A DNA stretch of 64,000 bases from an uncultured Gammaproteobacteria bacterium (GTDB lineage Bacteria > Pseudomonadota > Gammaproteobacteria > Pseudomonadales > Pseudohongiellaceae): assembly GCA_903853385.1 (NCBI GenBank), contig CAINTJ010000053.1, positions 1 to 64,000 on the forward strand, given 5' to 3'. The notes under the pieces were generated by a model that worked only from the letters and a program-made list of their open reading frames with translations, was not told the DNA's origin and did no database searches. Below are positions 36,957 to 46,368 of the stretch, piece after piece. A program made the position numbers and the translations under genes. Numbering within the stretch: the stretch's first letter is position 1; each line of letters begins with the position of its first letter.

Positions 36957-37892
36957 ATGCATTTGAACACCTACATTTACCGCCACAATGACTGCTTGCA
37001 ACACGACCCCGGTCCGCAGCACCCTGAATCGGCCGGACGCATGCATGTCATCCTTGCTGCGTTGAAAAGTTCACGCTTCAACAACCGGTTGCAATTCATC
37101 GACGCCCCGCTGGGTACTGAACAACAAGTGCTGCTCGCCCATGCACCTTCCCTGTGGCAGGAAATCGTCAACAAGGCACCCACTCAGGGGCGTATAGCAC
37201 TGGATGCAGATACCATACTGTCAGCCGGATCGCTGGCTGCAGCACTGCGGGGCGTTGGTGCAGCCTGTGCTGGTGTCGATGCCCTTATGTGCGGGAATAC
37301 AGCTCACGCATTTTGCGTTACCAGACCCCCCGGACATCATGCCACCCACAACCAATCCATGGGGTTCTGCGTGTTCAATCAAATCGCGGTCGCAGCGCTG
37401 CATGCCATGCAACATCATGGACTTGCACGGGTTGCAGTAGTGGATTTTGATGTTCACCACGGCAACGGCACCCAGGACATTCTGGGCGGCAAAAGCGGCA
37501 TGTTGTACATCTCCACTCATCAGTACCCGCACTATCCTGGCACCGGCTCCCAAACACAGAATCGGCCAGGCAATATTCTTAATGTGCCACTGGCCAGTGA
37601 AACCGAAGATACCCAGTTTCAACGCGTGTTCACGCGTGAAGTATTGCCTGAGCTGGCAGACTTCAAACCGGAATTATTGCTGGTATCAGCCGGCTTTGAT
37701 GCGCACCGCGATGATCCGCTGGCCGGCCTCTTGCTAAGCGAATCCACTTATCACTGGCTCGGCTGCCAACTGCGCGGGTTGGCAGACCGTCATTGCAACG
37801 GACGCTTGTTGTCAGTGCTGGAAGGTGGCTACAACCTCAAAGTATTGGGCCAGAGTGTGGCGGCCTATTGTGAAGGGTGTTTGACTCGTTGA
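36957..37892 (+). CDS. Histone-deacetylase-family zinc amidohydrolase
   Basis: The 311-residue enzyme keeps the catalytic motifs of the arginase/deacetylase fold: RPPGHHA (H127-H128), VDFDVHHGNGTQ (D165, H167), SAGFDAHRDDPLAG (zinc Asp) and LEGGYN. Bacterial members deacetylate acetoin-pathway proteins, polyamines or small amides. The substrate here is open. Start ATG 36957 has no clear Shine-Dalgarno. Confidence 0.9.
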   Translation: MHLNTYIYRHNDCLQHDPGPQHPESAGRMHVILAALKSSRFNNRLQFIDAPLGTEQQVLLAHAPSLWQEIVNKAPTQGRIALDADTILSAGSLAAALRGVGAACAGVDALMCGNTAHAFCVTRPPGHHATHNQSMGFCVFNQIAVAALHAMQHHGLARVAVVDFDVHHGNGTQDILGGKSGMLYISTHQYPHYPGTGSQTQNRPGNILNVPLASETEDTQFQRVFTREVLPELADFKPELLLVSAGFDAHRDDPLAGLLLSESTYHWLGCQLRGLADRHCNGRLLSVLEGGYNLKVLGQSVAAYCEGCLTR

Positions 37893-38086
37893 GATGGAGC
37901 TTCATTCCCGCAGTGGTGCCCACCAACACAGCCAATGCCACACACAGTTCGGAGTATTGCTGTTTGAGACTGCCTACCAGCATCTGTGCAGCGGCGGGCG
38001 TTGATCCTGCACGCAACTCCAGTCGCTGCTGTTGTCGCATGGCAGCGGCTTGTCCACGATAACGGGCAAGCACCTTATGTCTGGAT

Positions 38087-38743
38087 TCAGCAGATAACAA
38101 AATCGAAATACCTGTCGGGATAAGGCTCCTGCAGCAGGGTGAAATGCCACCACTCTGCTTCGACTCCGGCAAATCCTGCAGCTGTCATCATCGCACGCAG
38201 CAACAGGCGGTTGGCACGCGGTGCTGCGGCAACTTCAGTGGATGCCGGCCACGACTTGAGGTCAAAAAAATCAAACTCGGTGCCCATATCGAGTTCATTG
38301 CCGGTAATCGCATCAATCAACGTGAGATCAACCGTACTGCCGCGTGAATGGCTGGATTGGTGCACAAGGTAGCCTTGTGGAAACAATTCCTGCTTGTGAA
38401 CTCTCGGATAAAAACGCGCCTGCATACGGGTGTCATTTAAATCAGCAGCCCAGCTTCCGAAGAAATCCACAGCGCGCTGTGGCCGGTAGGCATCAAAGAC
38501 TTTCAGCGCCAGACCGGCATAGGCCAGCTCATGCTGGACTTTGCGCAGCGCCAGGGCTGCTTCCAGAGTAAGAATCAACCGGCTGTGCTCATAACCAGGG
38601 ATTCTTTCTCCTACGAAGTTGTCAGCCGAGTAATAGCGTACATCTTCCACGATATCGCGGATCACTTCGCGCAGATGCACAAAATTGTCGGGGATTTCAG
38701 CATGGTGCTGCAGAGCCGACCAAGTGGAAATATTCACAGTCAC
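38087..38743 (-). CDS. D-Ala-D-Ala dipeptidase (VanX/DdpX family)
   Basis: The zinc dipeptidase core is complete: VFDAYRPQRAVDFF (catalytic Arg), SSHSRGSTVDLTL (zinc His and Asp) and EWWHF (catalytic Glu and zinc His). It would cleave D-Ala-D-Ala released from peptidoglycan. The open frame runs back to 38863 but has no good start there. I place the start at GTG 38743, overlapping the TGA of a short upstream frame that encodes a signal peptide, giving 218 residues (VanX 202). If the two frames were once joined, this is an exported enzyme broken by a frameshift near 38740-38790; otherwise it is a cytoplasmic enzyme coupled to a small secreted peptide. Confidence 0.8.
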   Translation of the reverse strand: MTVNISTWSALQHHAEIPDNFVHLREVIRDIVEDVRYYSADNFVGERIPGYEHSRLILTLEAALALRKVQHELAYAGLALKVFDAYRPQRAVDFFGSWAADLNDTRMQARFYPRVHKQELFPQGYLVHQSSHSRGSTVDLTLIDAITGNELDMGTEFDFFDLKSWPASTEVAAAPRANRLLLRAMMTAAGFAGVEAEWWHFTLLQEPYPDRYFDFVIC

Positions 38744-38889
38744 GGTTGCCGTGTCAGCTTCAGCACCTGGCCAGGCAATGCCGGCACTGGCGGATTGGCC
38801 AATGGATCTACGGCAGCCGCTGCTGGCAGCACCGCAGAGAAACACACCAGCACCAGCCCACACCCTGCGAGTTTAAATTTGGCCTGCAT
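38740..38889 (-). pseudogene. Signal-peptide frame ahead of the VanX-like gene (likely displaced N-terminus)
   Basis: From ATG 38889 (GGTGG upstream) a 49-residue frame reads MQAKFKLAGCGLVLVCFSAV then LPAAAAVDPL, a good Sec signal with an Ala-rich cleavage site and a short Pro-rich tail, and stops at 38740. Exported VanX relatives have such leaders joined to the dipeptidase domain. The next frame begins with no leader, so a one- or two-base indel is the simplest reading. Confidence 0.6.
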
Positions 38890-39077
38890 AAATCCACCTG
38901 CACACTTCACCCATAAACACCCCCATGGTATTGAGCTGGCGCAGCCTATGCCAGCAGCTGAGGGCATTCAAGCGCAGCCATCAATTATCATGAAAACTGC
39001 CAAGTTGTTTGACCCCGCCAACCCGAGAGGGAAATAATGGCCCCACCTTGCAAGCACTCCTGATCGAGAACCCTGCC

Positions 39078-40265
39078 ATGACCGACCATAACAATTCCAC
39101 CAAGATTAACCCACCCCAGAATCGTCGCGCACTGCTCAAACAAGGGCTGGGCCTGGGCGCTGCCGGCCTGGTCGCCTCGTCGCCATTGTGGAACCAGCTG
39201 GCCATGGGCGCCGACGAAACACTGATCCCGTTCTCAGACATGCCGCCTGATTACATTGCCCCACCAGTAACTCCCGGCGCCATTCATTATCTCGATAGTC
39301 GCGGCATCTCTTCGTTCTACACCCCCAATGCCGATTTCTACATCGTCCAGCATTACAACCAGCCTGCAGTAGATGTTGCCGGCTACAAGTTACGTGTTAC
39401 CGGGCTGGTCAACAAACCACTGGAACTGGATATGGCCATGCTACGCAGCCGTCCCAAAGTAGAAATCGATGCCGGGTTTGAATGCGGCGGCAACAGTGTC
39501 CGCCAGTTTCAGGGCTTGATCGGCAATGCGCGCTGGACCGGGACCTCGCTCAAAGGCCTGCTGGAAGCCGCCGGCGTCAAAGCAGAGGGCATCGAAGTGG
39601 TGTTCTATGGTCACGACAAAGGCGTTGAAAAAATCCGCGACATCGACGTGGAACAAAACTTTGGCCGCAGCCTCCATATCAATGATGCAATGAATCCCGA
39701 CGTGCTGGTGGTCTATGAAATGAATGGCGAACCGTTGCCGCTTTATCACGGCGCCCCGCTACGTTTGTTGGTACCGGGCTGGTATGGCGTTGCCAACGTC
39801 AAATGGCTCAGCCAGATTCATGTGCAAGACCGTCGCTTCATGGGCCGTTTCATGAGTCGCGACTACGTCACGCTAAGCAAGCAGGACATTGGGGGGGAAA
39901 TCCGTTGGGAAGAACGTTCAGTTACCCGCATCCGATTGAAGTCAGCGATTGTGCGGGTTACCCGATCAGGTAAAAGCCACACCATTACCGGCTTTGTGCT
40001 CAATGACGGCACCCCGTTGCGTACAGTGGAAGTCAGCATCGATGGCGGGCCCTGGCAAGCAGCAACGCTTGACAAAAAAGCCGGCAAATATTCCTGGAAG
40101 CTGTTTACCTTTGTTTGGGACAACGCCAAAGCGGGTGAACATACATTAGTGTCACGGGTAATCGACAGCAATGGCCAGGTGCAGACCACTCCGGAACAAA
40201 TGCCCGAGAAGCCGACGCGCTGGGAGAACTACGCCCAGTTCCCACGCAAAATTGTAATCAGTTGA
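39078..40265 (+). CDS. Tat-exported sulfite-oxidase-family molybdoenzyme
   Basis: From ATG 39078 the protein has 395 residues, with a twin-arginine leader (QNRRALLKQGLGLGAAG, R16-R17). The Moco domain has the molybdenum-binding Cys136 in FECGGNS, and LLVPGWYGVANVKWL near 230 matches the SUOX fold; residues about 280-395 form the Mo-cofactor dimerisation domain. The family oxidises sulfite or similar substrates in the periplasm. No cytochrome partner gene follows directly; the small protein downstream has no heme site. Confidence 0.9.
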   Translation: MTDHNNSTKINPPQNRRALLKQGLGLGAAGLVASSPLWNQLAMGADETLIPFSDMPPDYIAPPVTPGAIHYLDSRGISSFYTPNADFYIVQHYNQPAVDVAGYKLRVTGLVNKPLELDMAMLRSRPKVEIDAGFECGGNSVRQFQGLIGNARWTGTSLKGLLEAAGVKAEGIEVVFYGHDKGVEKIRDIDVEQNFGRSLHINDAMNPDVLVVYEMNGEPLPLYHGAPLRLLVPGWYGVANVKWLSQIHVQDRRFMGRFMSRDYVTLSKQDIGGEIRWEERSVTRIRLKSAIVRVTRSGKSHTITGFVLNDGTPLRTVEVSIDGGPWQAATLDKKAGKYSWKLFTFVWDNAKAGEHTLVSRVIDSNGQVQTTPEQMPEKPTRWENYAQFPRKIVIS

Positions 40266-40311
40266 AGCCCATACCCATTTTCGTGAAACAAGCAGTACGG
40301 AACCCGCCAGC

Positions 40312-40515
40312 ATGAAACTTTACGCGCAGGACAACAGCGTGCTGATGGAAATCAGCGCCATCGAACGCAAAGGCAATGAACTGATATTGAAAGGCAAAGT
40401 GTTTGGCGCGATGCCGTTGGTGGCCCGGCTTAAGCCGGCGGAAGCACGCAAAGGCCTGAAACTGCTTAGCTTCAAACTTGTGCTGTTCCTGCTGGGCTTT
40501 CTTTTGCGGGATTGA
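40312..40515 (+). CDS. Small hypothetical protein (67 aa)
   Basis: The protein starts MKLYAQDNSVLMEISAIERK and ends with a hydrophobic stretch (LLSFKLVLFLLGFLL, about 50-65) that could be a membrane anchor or an amphipathic helix. It has a hydrophilic beta-like half (ELILKGKVFGAMPLVARLKPAEA). I recall similar short proteins in related marine Gammaproteobacteria but no function. It begins 46 bases after the molybdoenzyme and may be in the same operon. Confidence 0.65.
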   Translation: MKLYAQDNSVLMEISAIERKGNELILKGKVFGAMPLVARLKPAEARKGLKLLSFKLVLFLLGFLLRD

Positions 40516-40582
40516 ACCAGCCACCAGTACTGCAATGCGGGGGCCATCTTGCTGGTCCCCGCCCCGGCCAATTCATTGCCGG

Positions 40583-41011
40583 TTACGGGCTGAGCCCTAC
40601 CAGGCCCTCGACTTTGTTAGTCCCGGCCTGCAAATTGAAAGCTGCAATCATGTCCGGCTTCGCACTGGCTCCTACGAATACCCCCTGGATGGAGCCGGAA
40701 GTAACTTTACCTCCGCCGCTAAGCTTGCCATCGAGCCCGGTCATGCTGGCACCTGAGCCGCCGGCACTGCCCGCGAAGGTGACAGTCCATTTGATTCGAC
40801 TGGCATCTTCAACCACAAGATTGCCATTTCTGATCGAACCTCCAGCCAGATCAAGCAGAAACGACATCTGCACATTTTTCAGTGCTGCGCCCAGTTCGTC
40901 GGTACCAGCAAATGAATTGCTGGAATAACTGAGACTGCCGGTTTTGTTGGAGATATCCACCGCCTTGGTATAAGGCAAAGTTATCGAACCCAAATAATTT
41001 CTGGTCGAAGC
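40583..41011 (-). pseudogene. In-frame continuation of the FecR-domain protein beyond TAG
   Basis: Reading on in the same frame past the TAG at 41014-41012, an open segment of 142 codons runs to a TAA at 40583. It is beta-rich (YLGSITLPYTKAVD, LSYSSNSFAGTDELG, IRNGNLVVEDASRI, GGSGASMTGLDGKLSGGGK) and resembles the C-terminal strands seen in FecR-containing surface proteins. No ribosome-binding site for separate translation is seen. It was probably the last domain of the gene upstream. Confidence 0.7.
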
Positions 41012-43231
41012 CTAGCCCACCAAGGACTGCAAGGCACCTCTCACATCCACATCCCAATAGGACAAACTTTGCAAATCCCCGGTGGTTAATGACGATGTGC
41101 TGCGAATGGTTGTACTGCTAGCAGCCTCATTCCTGTCATTACTGCTGCCAGTGGTTTTACTGTCAGAGTTGCCGCTACCACTGCTGACGGTAGTTTTTCT
41201 GTCAGAGTTGCCGTTACCACTGCTGACGGTAGTTTTACTGTCAGAGTTGCCGATACCGCTGCTGACGGTAATTTTACTGTCAGAGTTACCATTACCACTG
41301 CTGGCTGTAGTTTTACTGTCAGAGTTGCCGTTACCACTACTGGTATTGGTACCCGTGCTGCTGACTTGCTTGTCAGTGCTGCTTACGGCCGGGATAGTGG
41401 TGGTGTTAGCGGTACTGCTGCCAGTGGTTTTACTGTCAGAGCTACCATTACCACTGCTGACTGTAGTTTTACTGTCAGAGTTACCGTTACCACTGCTGGC
41501 ATTGGTACCTGTGCTGCTGTCTTGCTTGTCTGTACTGCTTATGGCCGGGATAGTGGAGGCGGTGTTAGCGGTACTGCTGCCCGTGGTTTTACTGTCAGAG
41601 TTGCCGTTACTACTGCTGCCCGTGGTTTTACTATCAGAGTTGCCGTTACTACTGCTGTTATTGGTACTAGCGCTGTTGCCGTTATCTTGCTTGTCGGTGC
41701 TGGTGATCGCCGGGATCGTCGTGGTTGTGGCCTGAGTAGTAGTGGCGGCATTGTTGACCGTGGTTTTGCCATCGGTAACGCTGACAACCGGGGTTTCACT
41801 CGCTGCGTTTGTGCTGGTGCCGGCATCCTGCTTGCCAGTACTGCTGGAAGCCGTGCTGCCCGCAGAGTTGCTGTTAGTTGCGCCGGCAGTTGCACTGTTA
41901 GACGCACCGCTAGTTGCACTGTCGCTTGCACCGGCAGTGGCACTGTTATTGCCGCTGGTCGCGGTACCACTTGAAGTACTCGCAGTAGCAGTGCTGGCAG
42001 GGGCATTGCTGGCACCGGAGCTTGCAGTAGCAACAGTCTTGCCGGTGGATGCAGTGGCCAGCTCCTGTGCAGATTGCTTATTCAACACAGGATTCAGATT
42101 GCTGGTAGCGGGCGCACTGGCAGTGGTAGCAGCAGTGGTTGCCGGGGTAGCTATCACTGTGATTACCTCAACATCTCTGACAGCACTGGCTGGCAAAGCA
42201 GGGGTCGTGGTAGTGCCCACTCCGGAGGCACTCCCGGCACCACGATCAATATTGTTGATGACGGCCGCAAGGCGCGTGCGGCCATCCTCGGCACTGGTAG
42301 TAGTGGCCGCTGCAGCATTATTAGTGGCGGATGCCGCAGGAGCAGTGGCGGCGGCAGTGGCCGCGGCTGTACCACCTGCAGTGGCCGTATTCGCCGCAGC
42401 ACTGGCAGGCGCGGCAGCATTGCCTTGACCGTTCTGATCAGCCGCCGTGTTATTGGTACTGGCAGTTGCCGCAGTGGTACTGCTGCCTGAGTTACTGTTG
42501 GAGCCATTGTTTGAGTTGCTGCCGGCATCACTGTTTGAGCTGGAGTCGGCAGCGGCAATAGTTCCGGCACTGGTGGCTGCTTTTGTAGTATTGATATCCG
42601 CAATATTCACTTGCATATTGGCGAGTACTGCCGGCTGCACCAACAATCCTTGCGGGGGCTGTCCCTGCGTGGTCAGCGTGAAGTCATAATTGGCATTGAT
42701 ACCAGTATTGATTGAACCCTGGTTATTACTGATGGTGGTGCCACCCTCATAAACCCCGGTATAAAGCATGCCACCGTCCAGCAAGGCTTCATGTGTGGTG
42801 CCACGTATACCAATACTTGCATAGGGCGTATCTACCCGATAATCATCACCCTTGCCGTGACCCACAGAGCCGGAAATCGCACGGAAACCGCCTTTAACCA
42901 TCGTCATCAGGGCAGTGTCCGGCGTATCAGGGTTGCCATCAAAACTGTATTCATTGAAGGCAAATTCGGTATTGGGATTAAATTTGATCTTGGCGCTGTC
43001 GGCCATTTTGATTTGTGCGAATCCATCAACACCGACCAGGATGGTGTCGTGGACAAAGATCTCGGACTTGCGTACCAGGTTACGCACAGTCCCCGCCGCA
43101 TCACGGGCAGTGACTGCACCGGTGGCAGCCAGCACTGTGCCTATCGGTTGATTGCCCTGCGCAAATACAGACAGGCTCACACACAGCAACAACGGCAGCA
43201 AGCGCAACGAATGCAGCGGATTGAAAGGCAT
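41012..43231 (-). CDS. Exported FecR-domain protein with long Ser/Asn/Thr repeat region
   Basis: From ATG 43231 (AGGA upstream) the protein has 739 residues to a TAG at 41012. It has a signal peptide (1-24), a FecR-type domain at about 45-140 (RDAAGTVRNLV, DTILVGVDGFAQIKMADSAKIKFNPNTEF), and then a low-complexity region rich in Ala, Ser, Thr and Asn to the end, with 13-residue repeats of the form SSGNGNSDSKTTV. The ending ALQSLVG is abrupt. No FecI sigma factor or TonB receptor is adjacent, so it is unlikely to be a classical iron signal transducer; it looks like a surface or cell-envelope protein. Confidence 0.82.
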   Translation of the reverse strand: MPFNPLHSLRLLPLLLCVSLSVFAQGNQPIGTVLAATGAVTARDAAGTVRNLVRKSEIFVHDTILVGVDGFAQIKMADSAKIKFNPNTEFAFNEYSFDGNPDTPDTALMTMVKGGFRAISGSVGHGKGDDYRVDTPYASIGIRGTTHEALLDGGMLYTGVYEGGTTISNNQGSINTGINANYDFTLTTQGQPPQGLLVQPAVLANMQVNIADINTTKAATSAGTIAAADSSSNSDAGSNSNNGSNSNSGSSTTAATASTNNTAADQNGQGNAAAPASAAANTATAGGTAAATAAATAPAASATNNAAAATTTSAEDGRTRLAAVINNIDRGAGSASGVGTTTTPALPASAVRDVEVITVIATPATTAATTASAPATSNLNPVLNKQSAQELATASTGKTVATASSGASNAPASTATASTSSGTATSGNNSATAGASDSATSGASNSATAGATNSNSAGSTASSSTGKQDAGTSTNAASETPVVSVTDGKTTVNNAATTTQATTTTIPAITSTDKQDNGNSASTNNSSSNGNSDSKTTGSSSNGNSDSKTTGSSTANTASTIPAISSTDKQDSSTGTNASSGNGNSDSKTTVSSGNGSSDSKTTGSSTANTTTIPAVSSTDKQVSSTGTNTSSGNGNSDSKTTASSGNGNSDSKITVSSGIGNSDSKTTVSSGNGNSDRKTTVSSGSGNSDSKTTGSSNDRNEAASSTTIRSTSSLTTGDLQSLSYWDVDVRGALQSLVG
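41140..41690 (-). repeat. Tandem repeats of a 39-base unit in the FecR-domain gene
   Basis: A 39-base unit (for example starting ctgctgacggtag on the plus strand) is repeated several times with small changes and stays in frame, giving 13-residue blocks. A longer module with TIPAISSTDKQ recurs three times, so repeats occur at two scales. Recent slipped-strand expansion is likely. Boundaries are approximate. Confidence 0.8.
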
Positions 43232-43399
43232 GTGACGAGTCCTGTTGGCTGAGGTCAGCAATAAACTACAGCTGCTACAATTGTAACAATTTGTAATTTT
43301 GTGATGTTACACTCGTTTTGCTACAGGAGATGTTCCCGAATACAAATTTTCTTGAACTGCATCACGTTCTGGCCACTTACAATCAATGGCGGCAGCGTT

Positions 43400-43906
43400 T
43401 CACTTGGCAAGTTTGGCCGCAGCTTTGGCAGCCAATTCCTGCAACAAATCATTAATTTGCTGCAGCAAGCCCATATCTCTGGCCGCCAGACTCAATGCCC
43501 GCCGGGCGGCGCCGGCTGCATCGTCAAGCCGGTTCTGGCGATTGCGAATAAGCGCCAACTGGTACCAAAGCTGGGCATCCCGCGGGCTGATGCGCAAGGC
43601 GCGTTCACTCAGCGCGGCACCCTGATCAAGCTTGCCAGCGGCGACTGCTGCCTGCACCGAAACCAGCAGCGTGGAGGCAGGGGTGGCTGGCAGCACCGGC
43701 TTTTCCGGCAAAGGCGGCTCTGGTGACGGTTCCGCTACCGGGGGGGGCAAACTGGGGGCCGGTTCAACTTTCGGCACAAGGACCACCGGCGGTGGCGGAT
43801 GGATTACCGGGGCAGATACTGGCGCCGGTGCCCGCACCACTGGCGAGTTGGCAACACAGCCAGTCAGCACCATCAGCGCCACCACGCCAAGCCAGCGGGC
43901 GGTCAT
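43400..43906 (-). CDS. TPR-containing lipoprotein
   Basis: The 168-residue product has a lipobox LTGC (C17), a Pro/Val-rich linker (about 24-78) and one to two TPR-like helical pairs (about 80-165, with RDAQLWYQLALIRNRQNR). It overlaps mrcB by four bases (43903-43906) and follows it on the same strand. Some outer-membrane lipoproteins activate PBP1B; this is a candidate helper by position, though its sequence does not resemble LpoB. The Pro-rich linker would suit reaching through peptidoglycan. Confidence 0.75.
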   Translation of the reverse strand: MTARWLGVVALMVLTGCVANSPVVRAPAPVSAPVIHPPPPVVLVPKVEPAPSLPPPVAEPSPEPPLPEKPVLPATPASTLLVSVQAAVAAGKLDQGAALSERALRISPRDAQLWYQLALIRNRQNRLDDAAGAARRALSLAARDMGLLQQINDLLQELAAKAAAKLAK

Positions 43907-46230
43907 TTTACCACCCCCTTGAACCGGTCGATGACTCGCCCAAAAAATGAATCGTTGACTTCACAACTGATACTCACGTCCGGCATCGCATCGGCCAGAA
44001 ATGGCAGCGACTGGGTAGAGCTGCAATCACGCTGGGATGTATTATGGTTTGGTGTCACTGGCACCTGATCGTACTTGATGGATTCCGGCGCCGGCACTTG
44101 CCGCGGCTCGATATCAAAAGCCTGCATCAGATTGGCCCACACCTGCAACGCACCGGCGGCGCCAGTCAGGCCCGTCTCCTGGTTGTCGTCATGGCCCAGC
44201 CACACCACCCCCACCAGATCATTGCCATAGCCGGCAAACCAGCTGTCACGCATATCATTGGTAGTGCCGGTCTTGCCGGCCAGCGGCATATGGTTGCGCA
44301 ACAGGGGTGTGACACTTTTGGCAGTGCCACGTTCAAACACACCCCGAAGTGCATATTCGAGCAGCCACACGGCAGCCGGATCAGCCACTTGTTTGGTTTC
44401 GATACTGTAAAACGCCAGCGGCTGGCCATCGGCGGTAGTCACCGCCTCCACAGCCCGTAACGGCGAACGGAACCCGGAACTAGCCAGGGTTTGGTAGATC
44501 TGCGCCACCTCCAGCGGTGACATATCGACCGCACCCAACAGCAAGGACGGATAAGGTTGCGCATCACCGGTATAGCCCAATCTGGTCAGGGTTGCTTTTA
44601 CTTTGTCGACGCCAATTTTCAATCCAAGATCCAGGGTTGCCAGATTCAGTGATCGCTGCAGCGCATCATAAAAATACACATCCCCATCAGCCTCGCGCTC
44701 GTAGTTTTGCGGCCGCCACACTTCACCGTTGGGTTGTTTCAGCTCAATTTCCTGATCGGCCAGCACTGACGCCAGCGTGAAATTCTTTGTTTCCAGTGCT
44801 GTCAGATACACCGCCGGCTTCACCAGCGAGCCCACCGGACGTACTGCATGCAATGCGCGATTGAATCCGGAATAGCCACGCTTGCGCCCGCCGGCAAGTG
44901 CCCGCACTTCACCGGTGTTGGCGTCGGTAATTACTACCGCAGCTTCCAGCGGGTTGTTTTTGTGACCGCTTTTTTCCACGCGCGCCACTGCACCATCCAG
45001 GCGCTCTTCCATTTTGGACTGCATGGTTACATCCAGCGTGGTGAAGATATTGAGACCTTTGGTCCGTAGCGCATCCTTGTTGTACTCGCGCTTCAAGTTG
45101 TCATAGACCAGCTGCATGAAAGCCGGATAACCGTTGCGGTTCACAACTTTTTCGCGCACCTGCAATCTGGCCTTGTGTGCAGTTTCGTAGTCCTTGTCGG
45201 TGATTTCGCCCAGTTCATGCATGCGGGTCAGCACCACGTTGCGACGCTCGACTGCACGCTCCGGATAACGCAGCGGATTGTAGTAAGTTGCGCCGCGACC
45301 GATGCCGGCCAGCAGCGCCATCTCATCCAGCCGCAGCTCATTCAGCGGCCTGGCAAAATAATATTGGGACGCCAGCGCAAAGCCGTGGATGGCGCGATTG
45401 CCGTCCTGCCCCAGAAAAATTTCATTGAAATAGGCGGTAAGAATGTCGTCTTTGCTGAAATGCAGCTCCAATGACAACGCCATGACGGCCTCTTCAATTT
45501 TCCGGCGCAGCGTCTGCTCCTTGTCAAGGTAGAGGTTTTTGATCAACTGCTGGGTGAGCGTGCTACCGCCCTGCACGATGCCGCCTGCCCTGATATCAGC
45601 CCACAGCGCCCGGCCGATGCCGATCGGATCAATGCCGTGATGGGTATAAAAGCGCTGGTCTTCAATGGCGACTACGGCAGCAATCAGTGTCGGCGGGATA
45701 TCAACAAGGGTCACCGGCATGCGATCCTCACCGGTGGCAGGGTTGATCTGTTCAATCTCGACCGGCTCCAGGCGCAGCAGCGGCAAATCAGTGCCCTTGC
45801 CATCCTGCACCTGACTGACATGATGACCGTCAAAGGTCAGTTCTACATAAACCTCGGCTTCAGCACCGTCCCAAAACTGGAAACCGCGGGTGCGCAGCGC
45901 TATGTGATTGCCATTGACCTTGTATTCGCCCGACCTGTCGACCTTGGCAGTACGGCGATAACCGAGCCGCTGCAGGTAATCGACCAGATCGTCAGGGCTG
46001 ATGTGCACACCGGCATAGAGTTCCACCGGTCGTGAATAAATGCGGGCCGGCAACTCCCATTGCAGGGCATCAAAATCGCGACGTATTTTGCGGTCAATCC
46101 ACACACAACGGTACACCACCAGCAATACGGCCAATACCAGAAGCAGCCATATGAAGCGGGGAATGTGTCTACTGAAGGTTGGGCCAGTACTGTTTGGGTG
46201 CCGGCCAGCGGACGAATTACGGGGAGTCAT
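43903..46230 (-). CDS. mrcB: Penicillin-binding protein 1B (bifunctional glycosyltransferase/transpeptidase)
   Basis: The 775-residue enzyme has a cytoplasmic tail and one TM helix (about 26-43), a UB2H-like domain (about 65-140), the GT51 domain with catalytic E190 (AIEDQRFYTHHGID) and GGSTLTQQLIKN (221-232), and the transpeptidase domain with SxxK at S468-K471 (GSLVKP), SLN at 527-529 and KTGTT. It polymerises and crosslinks peptidoglycan. The order matches class A PBP1B rather than PBP1A. The downstream overlapping lipoprotein may be a regulator. Confidence 0.95.
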   Translation of the reverse strand: MTPRNSSAGRHPNSTGPTFSRHIPRFIWLLLVLAVLLVVYRCVWIDRKIRRDFDALQWELPARIYSRPVELYAGVHISPDDLVDYLQRLGYRRTAKVDRSGEYKVNGNHIALRTRGFQFWDGAEAEVYVELTFDGHHVSQVQDGKGTDLPLLRLEPVEIEQINPATGEDRMPVTLVDIPPTLIAAVVAIEDQRFYTHHGIDPIGIGRALWADIRAGGIVQGGSTLTQQLIKNLYLDKEQTLRRKIEEAVMALSLELHFSKDDILTAYFNEIFLGQDGNRAIHGFALASQYYFARPLNELRLDEMALLAGIGRGATYYNPLRYPERAVERRNVVLTRMHELGEITDKDYETAHKARLQVREKVVNRNGYPAFMQLVYDNLKREYNKDALRTKGLNIFTTLDVTMQSKMEERLDGAVARVEKSGHKNNPLEAAVVITDANTGEVRALAGGRKRGYSGFNRALHAVRPVGSLVKPAVYLTALETKNFTLASVLADQEIELKQPNGEVWRPQNYEREADGDVYFYDALQRSLNLATLDLGLKIGVDKVKATLTRLGYTGDAQPYPSLLLGAVDMSPLEVAQIYQTLASSGFRSPLRAVEAVTTADGQPLAFYSIETKQVADPAAVWLLEYALRGVFERGTAKSVTPLLRNHMPLAGKTGTTNDMRDSWFAGYGNDLVGVVWLGHDDNQETGLTGAAGALQVWANLMQAFDIEPRQVPAPESIKYDQVPVTPNHNTSQRDCSSTQSLPFLADAMPDVSISCEVNDSFFGRVIDRFKGVVK

Positions 46231-46327
46231 GGTGGTGATTATCGCATTCTGCAGCGGCCAAGCCCAAGGATTTGTTACAGCAACCGTTCCGGGGCAATTG
46301 GCCCATATGCATCGTGCCGGGCTCCCT

Positions 46328-46333
46328 TATAAT
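46328..46333 (+). promoter_or_regulatory. Candidate -10 element for pyrC
   Basis: A perfect TATAAT stands 35 bases ahead of the pyrC ATG. No good -35 lies at 16-18 bases upstream, so the call is weak. Confidence 0.35.
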
Positions 46334-46368
46334 GCCTGCATCCCTTCAGGTGACAGGCCCCTCCTCTC

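Noticed and set aside
41140-41690. Regularly spaced repeats considered as a CRISPR array
   Set aside because: The 39-base units are contiguous, in frame and without unique spacers; no cas genes are seen.
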